Positions 53,119-62,449 of a DNA stretch of 64,000 nucleotides are shown piece after piece. The position numbers and the translations under genes are program-made. The stretch covers positions 3,038,001 to 3,102,000 of the forward strand of contig NZ_CP061038.1 in assembly GCF_014490665.1 (NCBI RefSeq), in the 5' to 3' direction. This DNA is from Sphingomonas alpina (GTDB taxonomy: Bacteria > Pseudomonadota > Alphaproteobacteria > Sphingomonadales > Sphingomonadaceae). The stretch's first letter is position 1. Each line of letters opens with the position of its first letter. The notes below the pieces were generated by a model. It had not been told where the DNA came from and made no database searches. It saw only the letters and a list, made by a program, of their open reading frames with translations.

Positions 53119-53651
53119 TACTTCTTTTTCCCTTCCTTGCGGAAGATGAACTCGCCGTCGTACTTGATGCCCTTGCCCTTGTACGGCTCAGGCTTGCGCC
53201 ACTGGCGAATTTCGGCGGCCAGCTGGCCGACCTTCTGCTTGTCCGACCCCGAGATCTCGACCGTCGTGTTGTCCGGCGTCTTCACTTCAATGCCTTCCGG
53301 CACGTCGATGTTGACGTCGTGGCTATAGCCGAGCTTCAGGTTGAGCGTGCGACCCGAAGCGGCGGCACGATAGCCGACGCCGTTGATCAGCAGCTTCTTG
53401 GTGAAGCCTTCCGACACGCCAGTGACGAGGTTCTGAACCAGCGTGCGCTGCATGCCCCAGAACGCGCGAGCGCGCTTGGTCGCATTGGCCGGCTGCACCG
53501 AGATGCCGCCGTCTTCGAGCGTATAGCTGATCTCTTCGCGCAGCGGCATTGCGAGGGTGCCCTTGGGGCCCTTCACGCTGAGCTGCTGACCCTCGATCGT
53601 CGCGGTAGTGCCGCTCGGGATCGTGATCGGCTTTTTACCGATGCGGCTCAT
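53118..53651 (-). CDS. rplF: 50S ribosomal protein L6
   Basis: A 177-residue L6 beginning [22 protein letters not shown] and containing [31 protein letters not shown] and the C-terminal [16 protein letters not shown], all family features. Its start overlaps the rpsH stop by one base. Confidence 0.97.
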   Translation of the reverse strand: MSRIGKKPITIPSGTTATIEGQQLSVKGPKGTLAMPLREEISYTLEDGGISVQPANATKRARAFWGMQRTLVQNLVTGVSEGFTKKLLINGVGYRAAASGRTLNLKLGYSHDVNIDVPEGIEVKTPDNTTVEISGSDKQKVGQLAAEIRQWRKPEPYKGKGIKYDGEFIFRKEGKKK

Positions 53652-54046
53652 CAGAATACCTCCGCCAGCACTTCGCCACCGACATTCTGCTCACGCGCTT
53701 CGGCGTCGGACAGAACGCCACGCGGCGTCGAGACGATCGTGATGCCCAGGCCGTTCATCACGCGGGGCAGATCCTGCGAACCCGAATAGACGCGACGGCC
53801 AGGCTTGGAGACGCGCGCAACGTGCTTGATCGCGGGCTGACCCTCGAAATATTTAAGCTCGATGCGGATGCCCTTTGCGGGGCCCATCTCTTCTTCGGAA
53901 TATCCGCGGATATAGCCTTCGCGCTGAAGCACGTCGAGCACGCGGGCGCGCAGCTTCGACGCCGGCGAAAGGACAGAATCCTTGCGCGCGCGCTGGCCGT
54001 TACGGATGCGGGTGAGCATATCACCCAGGGGATCGGTCAATGCCAT
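53651..54046 (-). CDS. rpsH: 30S ribosomal protein S8
   Basis: A 131-residue S8 beginning [23 protein letters not shown], ending with the characteristic [20 protein letters not shown]8 also regulates the spc operon in E. coli by binding mRNA near rplE. A matching site was not identified here. Confidence 0.97.
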   Translation of the reverse strand: MALTDPLGDMLTRIRNGQRARKDSVLSPASKLRARVLDVLQREGYIRGYSEEEMGPAKGIRIELKYFEGQPAIKHVARVSKPGRRVYSGSQDLPRVMNGLGITIVSTPRGVLSDAEAREQNVGGEVLAEVF

Positions 54047-54056
54047 CTCGTGATCC

Positions 54057-54362
54057 TTACCAGCTCGACTTCGTAACGCCGGGGATGAGGCCCTTGTTGG
54101 CCAGATCGCGCAGCTGAATACGGCAGAGACGGAACTTGCGATAATAAGCGCGCGGGCGCCCGGTGGTTTCGCAACGGTTGCGAACGCGGGTCGGGTTACC
54201 GTTGCGCGGAATCTGCGCCATCTTCAGGCGGGCGATCAGACGCTCGCCATCGTCGAGCGACTCGTCGGCCGCAATCGCCTTCAGCTTCGCATAAGCGGGG
54301 GCGTACTTCTTCACCATCCGCTTGCGGCGCTCGTTCTTGTTTACAGAACTGACTTTAGCCAT
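54057..54362 (-). CDS. rpsN: 30S ribosomal protein S14 (zinc-free type)
   Basis: A 101-residue S14 with [20 protein letters not shown] and the C-terminal [41 protein letters not shown]. It lacks the CxxC zinc motif of short S14 proteins, so it is the C-minus form. It lies one base downstream of rplE. Confidence 0.97.
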   Translation of the reverse strand: MAKVSSVNKNERRKRMVKKYAPAYAKLKAIAADESLDDGERLIARLKMAQIPRNGNPTRVRNRCETTGRPRAYYRKFRLCRIQLRDLANKGLIPGVTKSSW

Positions 54363-54363
54363 C

Positions 54364-54954
54364 TTATGCTGCCTTCTTTTCGTCGTCAGCGACTTCGATC
54401 GGGAACGGGAAACCGAACAGGCGGAGCAGCTCGCGCGCTTCGTCGTCGGTCCGGGCGGTGGTGGTGACGATCACGTCCATGCCGCGCACCTTGTCGATCC
54501 GGTCATAGTTGATTTCCGGGAACACCAGCTGCTCCTTCAGGCCGCAGGCATAATTGCCGCGTCCATCGAAGCTCTTGGGGTTCAGGCCACGGAAATCGCG
54601 AACGCGGGGAAGCGCGATCGTGATGAAGCGGTCGAGAAACTCGTACATGCGCTCACGGCGAAGGGTTACCTTCACGCCGATCGGCATGCCTTCGCGCAGC
54701 TTGAACTGCGCGATCGACTTCTTCGCCTTGGTGACGACGGGCTTCTGACCTGCGATCAGTTCCATCTCGCCCGCGGCCTGCTCGACCTTCTTCTTGTCCT
54801 GCGTCGCTTCGCCAACGCCCATGTTCAGGACGATCTTGTCGAGGCGCGGAACCTCCATCGCGTTCTTGTAACCGAACTTCTCGGTCATCGCCTTGATGAT
54901 CTTGTCATCATAGATCTGCCGCATGCGCGGCTTGGTGTTGGCGGCTTCAGCCAC
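54364..54954 (-). CDS. rplE: 50S ribosomal protein L5
   Basis: Contacts 5S rRNA and P-site tRNA. From the GTG at 54954 it is 196 residues, with [46 protein letters not shown] and [27 protein letters not shown] lies upstream of the GTG and the start overlaps the rplX stop by eight bases. The open frame before GTG reads out of rplX in another frame. Confidence 0.95.
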   Translation of the reverse strand: MAEAANTKPRMRQIYDDKIIKAMTEKFGYKNAMEVPRLDKIVLNMGVGEATQDKKKVEQAAGEMELIAGQKPVVTKAKKSIAQFKLREGMPIGVKVTLRRERMYEFLDRFITIALPRVRDFRGLNPKSFDGRGNYACGLKEQLVFPEINYDRIDKVRGMDVIVTTTARTDDEARELLRLFGFPFPIEVADDEKKAA

Positions 54955-55264
54955 TGATCTTCTCCCCGGTCTTGACGGCCACGCGGACCTTCTTCCCGTC
55001 CTGGGTTTCGAACCGGACACGCGTCGGCTTGCCGTCGGCAGTCACATGAGCGACCTTCGAGACGTGCAACGGCGCTTCCGAACGGACCAGGCCACCCTGA
55101 GGGTCGCCCTGGCTCGGCTTGGTGTGGCGGATCGCGACATTCACGCCCGACACGATGACCTTGCCGTCACGCGGCAGGGCCTGGGTCACTTCACCGGTCT
55201 TGCCCTTGTCCTTGCCGGACAGGACGATGACGCGGTCACCCTTCTTGATTTTCGCAGCGGCCAT
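54947..55264 (-). CDS. rplX: 50S ribosomal protein L24
   Basis: A 105-residue L24 with the KOW motif [22 protein letters not shown], then [26 protein letters not shown] at 55264 overlaps the rplN stop (TAATG). The frame stays open far upstream through rplN, but L24 begins at this Met. Confidence 0.96.
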   Translation of the reverse strand: MAAAKIKKGDRVIVLSGKDKGKTGEVTQALPRDGKVIVSGVNVAIRHTKPSQGDPQGGLVRSEAPLHVSKVAHVTADGKPTRVRFETQDGKKVRVAVKTGEKISG

Positions 55265-55632
55265 TACAGAACCTCCGGCGCCAGGCTGATGATCTTCATG
55301 TGCTTCTTGCCGCGGAGCTCGCGCACCACTGGGCCAAAGATACGGGTGCCGATCGGCTCCTCGTTCTTGTTGACCAGCACGGCTGCGTTCCCGTCGAAGC
55401 GGATCACCGAGCCATCGGCGCGACGAATGTCCTTCGCCGTGCGCACGATGACGGCACGGTGCACGTCGCCCTTCTTCACGCGGCCACGGGGGGCTGCTTC
55501 CTTGACGCTGACGACGATGATGTCGCCAACGCCTGCGGTGCGGCGCTTGGACCCGCCAAGCACCTTGATGCACTGCACCCGCTTCGCGCCGCTGTTGTCA
55601 GCGACCTCGAGATTGGACTGCATCTGGATCAT
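55264..55632 (-). CDS. rplN: 50S ribosomal protein L14
   Basis: A 122-residue L14 starting [31 protein letters not shown] and ending with [18 protein letters not shown], typical length and sequence. It follows rpsQ after a 66-bp gap that is longer than other gaps in this part of the cluster. Confidence 0.98.
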   Translation of the reverse strand: MIQMQSNLEVADNSGAKRVQCIKVLGGSKRRTAGVGDIIVVSVKEAAPRGRVKKGDVHRAVIVRTAKDIRRADGSVIRFDGNAAVLVNKNEEPIGTRIFGPVVRELRGKKHMKIISLAPEVL

Positions 55633-55698
55633 CGATCCGGTTCCTTCTCACTCTGGGGCCGATTCCGACCGGACCCCGCCTAAAAATATGCCGGCGCG

Positions 55699-55971
55699 TT
55701 ACGCGTCGACGTCGACCCGCTCCGGCGTCGCATGGGTGTTCACCCGATCGATCACCTTCCAGGTCTTCAGCTTGGAGATCGGCGCGGTCTCTTCGATCCG
55801 CACGGTTTCACCCTGCTTGAACTCGTTCGCCTCGTCATGGGCGTGGTACTTCTTCGAACGGCGGATGATCTTGCCGTAGAGCGCATGCTTGACCTTGCGC
55901 TCCACGTTCACGACCACCGTCTTGTCGCCCTTGTCCGAGACGATCAGTCCCGTCAGCACGCGCTTCGGCAT
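55699..55971 (-). CDS. rpsQ: 30S ribosomal protein S17
   Basis: A 90-residue S17 with [49 protein letters not shown] and [18 protein letters not shown], the OB-fold RNA-binding core. Gene order rpmC-rpsQ-rplN is standard. Confidence 0.97.
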   Translation of the reverse strand: MPKRVLTGLIVSDKGDKTVVVNVERKVKHALYGKIIRRSKKYHAHDEANEFKQGETVRIEETAPISKLKTWKVIDRVNTHATPERVDVDA

Positions 55972-55982
55972 GGTATCGTTCC

Positions 55983-56189
55983 TTACTTAGCCGCAGCGTC
56001 GCGCGAACGCGCGGTCTGCAGGGTCTTGATGCGAGCGATGTCGCGACGGACTTCACGAACCCGGCTCGGCTTTTCGAGCTGGTTGGTCGCGGCCTGGAAA
56101 CGGAGGTTGAACGCCTCGCGCTTCAGGTTGCCGAGCTCTTCGCCCAGCTGGTCCTCGGTCTTCGCCTTCAAATCGTCGATGCGAGCCAT
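55983..56189 (-). CDS. rpmC: 50S ribosomal protein L29
   Basis: A 68-residue L29 from the ATG at 56189 ([40 protein letters not shown]). The start lies one base after the rplP stop; the open frame extending to 56234 would overlap rplP. Confidence 0.95.
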   Translation of the reverse strand: MARIDDLKAKTEDQLGEELGNLKREAFNLRFQAATNQLEKPSRVREVRRDIARIKTLQTARSRDAAAK

Positions 56190-56190
56190 C

Positions 56191-56625
56191 TTATGCAACT
56201 CCCAGGTGCGAGGTGTCGCCGAGACGGGCAACAACCTTTACCTTGATCGGCAGCTTCATCGCCGCGCGGCTGAACGCCACCGCTGCAATGTCGCCGGGAA
56301 CCCCGTCCAGTTCGAACAGGATGCGGCCGGGCTTGACCCGGGCCGCCCAATATTCCGGCGAACCCTTGCCCTTGCCCATGCGGACTTCGGCAGGCTTCGA
56401 CGTGACCGGCACGTCGGGGAAAATGCGGATCCACAAACGCCCCTGGCGCTTGATGTGACGCGTGATCGCGCGGCGAGCCGCCTCGATCTGGCGTGCGGTG
56501 ATCCGGTCCGGCTCCATTGCCTTAAGCCCGTACGAGCCGAAGTTCAGCGTGGTGCCGCCCTTCGCATCGCCGTGAATCCGGCCCTTGAACTGCTTGCGGA
56601 ATTTGGTCTTCTTCGGTTGCAACAT
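56191..56625 (-). CDS. rplP: 50S ribosomal protein L16
   Basis: A 144-residue L16 beginning [39 protein letters not shown], with [28 protein letters not shown] near the peptidyl transferase-centre loop. Standard length. Confidence 0.98.
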   Translation of the reverse strand: MLQPKKTKFRKQFKGRIHGDAKGGTTLNFGSYGLKAMEPDRITARQIEAARRAITRHIKRQGRLWIRIFPDVPVTSKPAEVRMGKGKGSPEYWAARVKPGRILFELDGVPGDIAAVAFSRAAMKLPIKVKVVARLGDTSHLGVA

Positions 56626-56637
56626 GTCAAATGTTCC

Positions 56638-57333
56638 TTAGCGCGCCGGGCGCACGCCGGAGGTTTGAGCCTCCATCATGATCCGGTCGGTCGCCATCGG
56701 GTCATGGCCGAGGATTTCGCCCTTGAAGATCCACACCTTCACGCCGCACACGCCATAGGCGGTGTGTGCAGTCGCTTCGGCATAATCGACGTTCGCGCGC
56801 AGCGTGTGCAGCGGAACGCGACCTTCACGATACCATTCCGACCGTGCGATTTCGGCGCCGCCGAGACGGCCGCCGCAATTGATGCGGATGCCTTCAGCAC
56901 CCAGGCGCATCGCCGACTGAACCGCACGCTTCATGGCGCGGCGGAAAGCGATACGACGCTCAAGCTGATCGGCGATACCCTGTGCGACGAGCTTCGAATC
57001 GACTTCCGGCTTGCGGATTTCGACGATGTTCAGCGACACGTCCGAGCTGGTCATCTTGCCGAGCGTCTTGCGCAGCTTTTCGATGTCCGCACCCTTCTTG
57101 CCGATGATCACGCCGGGGCGCGCAGCGAAGATGGACACGCGGCACAGCTTTGCCGGACGCTCGATCACTACCTTGGAGATCGCGGCCTGCGGCAGCGTCT
57201 TCATGATGTAGGCACGCATCTTGAGGTCTTCGAGGAGAAGACGGCCATAGTCGGCGCCCTCCGCGTACCAGCGGCTGTCCCAGGTGCGGTTGATCTGAAG
57301 CCGAAGCCCGATCGGATTGCTTTTCTGACCCAT
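56638..57333 (-). CDS. rpsC: 30S ribosomal protein S3
   Basis: A 231-residue S3 with [24 protein letters not shown], a KH domain ([41 protein letters not shown]-type loop) and the C-terminal half ([30 protein letters not shown]). It lines the mRNA entry channel. ATG overlaps the rplV stop by one base. Confidence 0.98.
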   Translation of the reverse strand: MGQKSNPIGLRLQINRTWDSRWYAEGADYGRLLLEDLKMRAYIMKTLPQAAISKVVIERPAKLCRVSIFAARPGVIIGKKGADIEKLRKTLGKMTSSDVSLNIVEIRKPEVDSKLVAQGIADQLERRIAFRRAMKRAVQSAMRLGAEGIRINCGGRLGGAEIARSEWYREGRVPLHTLRANVDYAEATAHTAYGVCGVKVWIFKGEILGHDPMATDRIMMEAQTSGVRPAR

Positions 57334-57716
57334 TAGGCTTCTTCTTCTTGCTGTTCGCGAACGACGATGCGCAGGCGGCTGAAGGGCTTCAGGATGCGGG
57401 TCGACTTGCCGCGACCGCGCGTGGCGAACCGCTTCATGACGATCGACTTGCCGACGCTCGCTTCCGATACGACCAGCGCATCGACGTCGAGATTGTGGTT
57501 GTTCTCCGCATTGGCGATCGCCGAAGCGAGCACCTTGCGAGCGTCCACGGCCATCGCGCGGGTCGAGAAAGCGAGGATGTTCATCGCATCGCCGACCGGC
57601 TTGTTGCGGATCAGCGCAGCGACGAGACCGAGCTTCTGAGCCGAGCCGCGAATCTGCGTCCCGACCGAGAGAGCTTCCTTCTCACCGACCTTGCGGGGGG
57701 ATTTCGGCTTCGACAT
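57333..57716 (-). CDS. rplV: 50S ribosomal protein L22
   Basis: A 127-residue L22, with [56 protein letters not shown] and the exit-tunnel hairpin near [26 protein letters not shown]. The N-terminus ([15 protein letters not shown]) is slightly extended. Confidence 0.97.
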   Translation of the reverse strand: MSKPKSPRKVGEKEALSVGTQIRGSAQKLGLVAALIRNKPVGDAMNILAFSTRAMAVDARKVLASAIANAENNHNLDVDALVVSEASVGKSIVMKRFATRGRGKSTRILKPFSRLRIVVREQQEEEA

Positions 57717-57991
57717 CAGCGCTTGCCCTTCTTGTCGGCGGCGTGGCCGGGGAAGTAACGCGTCGGCGCGAACTCGCCGAGCTTCATCCCAACCATGTCC
57801 TCGTTGACCGAGACCGGCACGAACTTGCGACCGTTATACACGGTGAAGGTCAGGCCCACGAACTGCGGCAGGATCGTCGAGCGACGCGACCAGGTCTTGA
57901 TCGGCGCGCGCGAATTGGCTTCCTGCGCGGTTTCTGCCTTTTTCAGCAGATGGAGGTCCACGAACGGACCCTTCCAGACGGAACGAGCCAT
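57716..57991 (-). CDS. rpsS: 30S ribosomal protein S19
   Basis: A 91-residue S19 with [20 protein letters not shown] and [40 protein letters not shown]. Standard length and order after rplB. Confidence 0.98.
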   Translation of the reverse strand: MARSVWKGPFVDLHLLKKAETAQEANSRAPIKTWSRRSTILPQFVGLTFTVYNGRKFVPVSVNEDMVGMKLGEFAPTRYFPGHAADKKGKR

Positions 57992-57995
57992 GGCG

Positions 57996-58847
57996 TTAGC
58001 CCTTCTTCTTGGCGTGACGCGACCGGATGATCATCTTGTCGGTCGACTTGTTGTGACGGGTGCGCGCACCCTTGGTCGGCTTGCCCCAAGGCGTAACCGG
58101 ATGACGGCCACCCGAGGTCCGGCCTTCACCACCGCCGTGCGGATGGTCGACCGGGTTCTTGGCGACGCCGCGGGTCAGCGGGCGCTTGCCGAGCCAGCGA
58201 TTGCGGCCGGCCTTGGCGAGGTTGGTGTTGCCGTTGTCCGGGTTGGACACCGCACCGACGGTCGCCATGCAGTTCGAGTGGATGTAGCGCTGCTCGCCCG
58301 AATTGAGGCGAACCATCACCATGCCCTTGTCGCGGCCGACGACCTGCACATAGGTGCCTGCCGAACGAGCGATCTGGCCACCCTTGCCGGGCTTCATCTC
58401 GACGTTGTGGACAATCGTGCCGACCGGCATCTGGCCCAGTTCCATCGCATTGCCCGGCTTCACGTCGGTCTTCTTCGACGCGATCACCTTGTCGCCAACG
58501 CCGAGGCGCTGCGGTGCGATGATGTAGGCGACGTCTTCCTTGCCCGCGTCATCGGTGCCGTAGCTGACGAGTGCGATGAAGGCGGTACGGTTGGGATCAT
58601 ATTCGATCCGCTGCACAATGCCTTCGACGTCCCACTTGCGACGCTTGAAGTCGATGATGCGATAGCGCTGCTTGTGACCGCCGGCGATGCCGCGCGAGGT
58701 CACATGGCCCTTGTTGTTGCGGCCGCCAGTCTTGCGTTTGCCTTCGGTCAGCGCCTTGATCGGGCCGCCCTTGTGCAGACCGCTACGGTCGACGAGGATA
58801 AGACCGCGTCGTGCCGGGCTGGTCGGGTTATAATGCTTCAGTGCCAT
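57996..58847 (-). CDS. rplB: 50S ribosomal protein L2
   Basis: A 283-residue L2 near the peptidyl transferase centre. It has [65 protein letters not shown] and the highly conserved [33 protein letters not shown]. Confidence 0.98.
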   Translation of the reverse strand: MALKHYNPTSPARRGLILVDRSGLHKGGPIKALTEGKRKTGGRNNKGHVTSRGIAGGHKQRYRIIDFKRRKWDVEGIVQRIEYDPNRTAFIALVSYGTDDAGKEDVAYIIAPQRLGVGDKVIASKKTDVKPGNAMELGQMPVGTIVHNVEMKPGKGGQIARSAGTYVQVVGRDKGMVMVRLNSGEQRYIHSNCMATVGAVSNPDNGNTNLAKAGRNRWLGKRPLTRGVAKNPVDHPHGGGEGRTSGGRHPVTPWGKPTKGARTRHNKSTDKMIIRSRHAKKKG

Positions 58848-58851
58848 GGCT

Positions 58852-59166
58852 TTAAATTCCCGTGGTCACGTCGATGGACTGGCCATCGGCCAGCGTCACG
58901 ATCGCCTTCTTCACATCGGACTTGGTGTAGGGCACGCCCTTCCACTTCTTGGTCTTGCCCTTCTGGACGATCGTGTTGACCCCCAGGACCTTGACCGAGA
59001 ACAGCGCCTCGACGGCAGCCTTGATCTCGGGCTTGGTGGCATCGCCAGCGACCTTGAACACGACCGCGTTGTGCTCGCTGAGCAAGGTCGCCTTCTCGGT
59101 GATGTGGGGCGCAACGATCACGTCGTAATGACGCGTATCGATGTCCGCCTTCTGCTTTTTAGCCAT
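58852..59166 (-). CDS. rplW: 50S ribosomal protein L23
   Basis: A 104-residue L23 at the exit tunnel, where trigger factor and SRP dock. Sequence: [62 protein letters not shown]. Its start overlaps the 3' end of rplD by eight bases. Confidence 0.97.
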   Translation of the reverse strand: MAKKQKADIDTRHYDVIVAPHITEKATLLSEHNAVVFKVAGDATKPEIKAAVEALFSVKVLGVNTIVQKGKTKKWKGVPYTKSDVKKAIVTLADGQSIDVTTGI

Positions 59167-59788
59167 TGAAGCGCGCCTCCAGCTTCTCGACGGCAGCGCG
59201 GGTCAGGACCAGCGTGTCGTGCTTCAGGATGTCGTAAACGTTCGCGCCGGCGGCCGGCATGACGTTGATCGTGTGAAGGTTGCCCGCGGCCAGCGCGAAG
59301 CTGTTGTCGACCGCATCGCCGTCAATGACGAGCGCAGTCTTGCCGAGGCCCAGCTTGGCCCAATCCGCGATCAGCGTCTTGGTCTTGCTCTCTGCAACCG
59401 CCAGGCTCTCCATGACTACCAGCGAACCCGCCTGAGCGTGGGTCGACAGCGCCATCTTCAGGCCGAGTGCGCGGATCTTCTTGTTCAGCGACGGATTGAA
59501 GTCGCGGACGCGAGCGCCGTGGGCTTTACCACCGCCGACGAAGATCGGCGCACGGCGATCGCCGTGACGTGCCGTACCGCCGCCCTTCTGGCGACCGAAC
59601 TTCTTGCCCGTGCGAGCGACATCGGCACGCTCACGAGTACCGCGCGCAGTGGCGCGGCGCTTTTCGAGCTGCCAGGTGACGACGCGGTGCAGGATATCCG
59701 GGCGCGGATCGAGGCCGAAGACCTCATCGTTGAGCTCGATGTCCGAAGCTTTCGCCTTGGCGTCGAAGGACTGAATCTTGACCTTCAT
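59159..59788 (-). CDS. rplD: 50S ribosomal protein L4
   Basis: A 209-residue L4 with the conserved loop [30 protein letters not shown] that reaches into the exit tunnel. In E. coli, L4 also represses the S10 operon through its leader RNA. It begins two bases after rplC. Confidence 0.97.
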   Translation of the reverse strand: MKVKIQSFDAKAKASDIELNDEVFGLDPRPDILHRVVTWQLEKRRATARGTRERADVARTGKKFGRQKGGGTARHGDRRAPIFVGGGKAHGARVRDFNPSLNKKIRALGLKMALSTHAQAGSLVVMESLAVAESKTKTLIADWAKLGLGKTALVIDGDAVDNSFALAAGNLHTINVMPAAGANVYDILKHDTLVLTRAAVEKLEARFNG

Positions 59789-59790
59789 GT

Positions 59791-60552
59791 TCAGCCCTCC
59801 TGGCCTTCGGTCGCTTCCACGGCCGGAACGTCTTCAGCAGGCGTTTCGGCAGGAGCGTTGTTGCTGTTCGCGGCGGCCTTCAGACCGGCGGGGTACGGCG
59901 CGTCAGCGTGACGCGCGACCTTGACCGAGTCCTTGACGAGCAGCCAGCCGCCCTTCGAGCCGGGCACCGAGCCCTTGACGAAGATCAGGCCGCGCTCGAC
60001 GTCGGTCGACACGATTTCGAGATTCTGCTGGGTGCGGTTCTTGTCACCCATATGACCGGCCATCTTCTTGTTCTTGAAGACCTTGCCCGGATCCTGGCGC
60101 TGACCGGTCGAACCGAGCGAACGGTGCGAGACGGACACGCCGTGAGTGGCACGCAGACCGCCGAAGCCCCAGCGCTTCATGCCGCCCTGGAAACCCTTAC
60201 CCTGGGTCACGCCCTGAATGTCGACGATCTGGCCGGCGACATAATGGTCAGCCGAAATCTCGGCGCCCACTGCGAGCACGGCGTCCTCGGACACACGGAA
60301 TTCTGCAAGCTTCGCCTTGGGCTCGACTTCGGCCTTGCCGAAGTGGCCGCGCTGCGGCTTGGAAACGTTTTTCGCTTTGGCAACGCCGGCGCCCAGCTGG
60401 ACGGCAACATACCCATCACGATCGGCCTCGCGAACGGCCACAACCTGGTTGCCCTCAAGTGCAAGAACGGTGACGGGCACATGGCGCCCATCATCCTTGA
60501 ACAAGCGGGTCATCCCCATTTTCTTCGCGATCACGCCTGTGCGCATGATCAT
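59791..60552 (-). CDS. rplC: 50S ribosomal protein L3 with an acidic C-terminal tail
   Basis: A 253-residue L3 with [52 protein letters not shown] and [34 protein letters not shown]; the Gln in GQRQDPG is the one methylated by PrmB in E. coli. About 35 extra C-terminal residues ([28 protein letters not shown]) are not in the E. coli protein of 209 residues. Confidence 0.97.
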   Translation of the reverse strand: MIMRTGVIAKKMGMTRLFKDDGRHVPVTVLALEGNQVVAVREADRDGYVAVQLGAGVAKAKNVSKPQRGHFGKAEVEPKAKLAEFRVSEDAVLAVGAEISADHYVAGQIVDIQGVTQGKGFQGGMKRWGFGGLRATHGVSVSHRSLGSTGQRQDPGKVFKNKKMAGHMGDKNRTQQNLEIVSTDVERGLIFVKGSVPGSKGGWLLVKDSVKVARHADAPYPAGLKAAANSNNAPAETPAEDVPAVEATEGQEG

Positions 60553-60745
60553 GCTCCTTATTACAGAGGCACGCCGGAACGATTTCCGACGTGCGTGTCA
60601 GCCCAGCGATTTTTGTACGTGCCCCGTCCCGGGCTGGTGTTCCCGCTAGGGAACGTGACGGGGGACGCAGACCCCGGCAAGCCGGGCGGTATCCCTTATC
60701 AGGTGCCGCCGAAGCGGAACCGAATCTCGTGTGGAGCAGCGGCCT
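60553..60745 (-). promoter_or_regulatory. Structured 193-bp gap between rpsJ and rplC
   Basis: This gap is far longer than others in the S10 operon and has several stems, for example GTTCCC (60639-60644) with GGGAAC (60649-60654), and GGAA/TTCC near 60577. In E. coli the regulatory leader lies before rpsJ, not after it. It could be an autoregulatory leader or an internal promoter. No conserved family was recognised. Confidence 0.45.
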
Positions 60746-61057
60746 TTAGGCCAGCTTGATCTCCACGTCTACACCCGCGGCAAGATCGAGCTTCATCAGC
60801 GCGTCTACCGTCTGCGGGGTCGGCTGAACGATGTCCAGCATCCGCTTGTAGGTGCGGACCTCGAACTGCTCACGCGACTTCTTGTCGATGTGCGGTCCGC
60901 GGTTGACCGTGAACTTCTCGATACGCGTCGGCAAAGGGATCGGACCGCGAATAAGGGCGCCGGTGCGGCGCGCCGTGTCGGCGATGTCGCCGGTCGCCTG
61001 ATCGAGCACACGATGATCGAATGCCTTCAGACGAATACGGATATTCTGCGTTTCCAT
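60746..61057 (-). CDS. rpsJ: 30S ribosomal protein S10
   Basis: A 103-residue S10: [77 protein letters not shown], the standard sequence and length. It also acts as NusE in antitermination. First gene of the S10 set, 121 bases downstream of tuf. Confidence 0.98.
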   Translation of the reverse strand: METQNIRIRLKAFDHRVLDQATGDIADTARRTGALIRGPIPLPTRIEKFTVNRGPHIDKKSREQFEVRTYKRMLDIVQPTPQTVDALMKLDLAAGVDVEIKLA

Positions 61058-61084
61058 TTAATCCCTACCGATGCGAAAGAGCGG

Positions 61085-61100
61085 GTTGCCTGATGGCAAC
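61085..61100. other. Short stem-loop upstream of rpsJ
   Basis: GTTGCC (61085-61090) pairs with GGCAAC (61095-61100) around TGAT. On the minus strand it lies between the strong tuf stem at 61127-61165 and rpsJ, so it would be in the leader of an rpsJ transcript. Confidence 0.4.
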
Positions 61101-61126
61101 TCTTTGGTTGTTCACGAAAATAGCAA

Positions 61127-61165
61127 CCGCCCGACTCCCTGTCGCGAAGACAGGGAATCGGGCGG
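61127..61165. terminator. Strong stem-loop after tuf
   Basis: CCGCCCGACTCCCTGTC (61127-61143) pairs with GACAGGGAATCGGGCGG (61149-61165), 17 bp with one wobble, around GCGAA. On the minus strand TTGCTATTTT follows. It lies 14 bases after the tuf stop, so it probably partly ends the fusA-tuf transcript before rpsJ. Confidence 0.65.
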
Positions 61166-61178
61166 AGGCGCGTCTATA

Positions 61179-62372
61179 TTACTTCGAGATGCCGCTGACA
61201 ATACCCGAACCGACGGTCCGGCCACCTTCACGGATCGTGAAGCGCTGACCAACGTCCATCGCGATCGGTGCAATGAGCTTGACGCCCAGTGCGATGTTGT
61301 CGCCAGGCATGACCATTTCGGTGCCCTCAGGCAGCTCGACGGTGCCGGTCACGTCCGTGGTACGGAAGTAGAACTGCGGACGATAGTTGGCGAAGAATGG
61401 CGTGTGACGGCCACCCTCGTCCTTCGACAGCACATACACTTCCGACTGGAAGTCGGTGTGCGGCTTGATCGAGCCCGGCTTGCAGAGAACCTGGCCACGC
61501 TCGACTTCGTCGCGTGCAACGCCACGGATCAGCGCACCAACGTTGTCGCCAGCCTGGCCCTGGTCGAGCAGCTTGCGGAACATTTCGACGCCGGTCACGA
61601 CCGTCTTGCGGACCTCCGGGTGGATGCCGACGATTTCGACTTCCTCGCCGACCTTCACAACGCCGGTCTCGACGCGGCCGGTGACGACCGTGCCACGACC
61701 CGAGATCGAGAACACGTCTTCGATCGGCATCATGAACGGCTTGTCGAGCGGACGCTCGGGCTGCGGCAGATATTCATCAACCGCTGCCATCAGCTTGAGC
61801 ACGGCATCATGGCCGATCTCGGGGGTCTTGTCTTCGAGTGCCGCAACAGCCGAGCCACGGATGACCGGGATGTTGTCGCCGTCGAAATCATACTTCGAGA
61901 GCAGCTCGCGGATTTCCATCTCGACCAGCTCGAGGATTTCCTCGTCGTCGACCAGATCGACCTTGTTCATGAACACGACCATCGTCGGCACACCGACCTG
62001 ACGGGCGAGCAGGATGTGCTCGCGGGTCTGCGGCATCGGGCCGTCGGTGGCCGACACGACCAGGATCGCGCCGTCCATCTGCGCCGCACCGGTGATCATG
62101 TTCTTCACATAATCGGCGTGGCCAGGGCAATCGACGTGCGCGTAGTGACGTGCGGTCGTCTCATACTCGACGTGTGCGGTCGAGATGGTGATGCCGCGCT
62201 CGCGCTCTTCGGGAGCCTTGTCGATGTTTGCATAGCTGGTGAACGTGGCACCGCCGGTTTCAGCGAGCACCTTGGTGATCGCAGCCGTCAGCGACGTCTT
62301 GCCGTGATCGACATGGCCGATCGTGCCGATGTTGAGATGCGGCTTGGTCCGCTCGAACTTTGCTTTCGCCAT
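61179..62372 (-). CDS. tuf: Elongation factor Tu
   Basis: A 397-residue GTPase that brings aminoacyl-tRNA to the ribosome. G1 motif [14 protein letters not shown], effector region [43 protein letters not shown] and the C-terminal [31 protein letters not shown] are all present. It follows fusA. A second tuf copy may exist elsewhere, as is usual in proteobacteria. Confidence 0.98.
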   Translation of the reverse strand: MAKAKFERTKPHLNIGTIGHVDHGKTSLTAAITKVLAETGGATFTSYANIDKAPEERERGITISTAHVEYETTARHYAHVDCPGHADYVKNMITGAAQMDGAILVVSATDGPMPQTREHILLARQVGVPTMVVFMNKVDLVDDEEILELVEMEIRELLSKYDFDGDNIPVIRGSAVAALEDKTPEIGHDAVLKLMAAVDEYLPQPERPLDKPFMMPIEDVFSISGRGTVVTGRVETGVVKVGEEVEIVGIHPEVRKTVVTGVEMFRKLLDQGQAGDNVGALIRGVARDEVERGQVLCKPGSIKPHTDFQSEVYVLSKDEGGRHTPFFANYRPQFYFRTTDVTGTVELPEGTEMVMPGDNIALGVKLIAPIAMDVGQRFTIREGGRTVGSGIVSGISK

Positions 62373-62449
62373 TTTTCCTACCTTCTAGAATCAGATTCGC
62401 GGCCTTCAGGGCGCCACGCGAACGCGGCCCCTTAACGACCTATTTCAAG

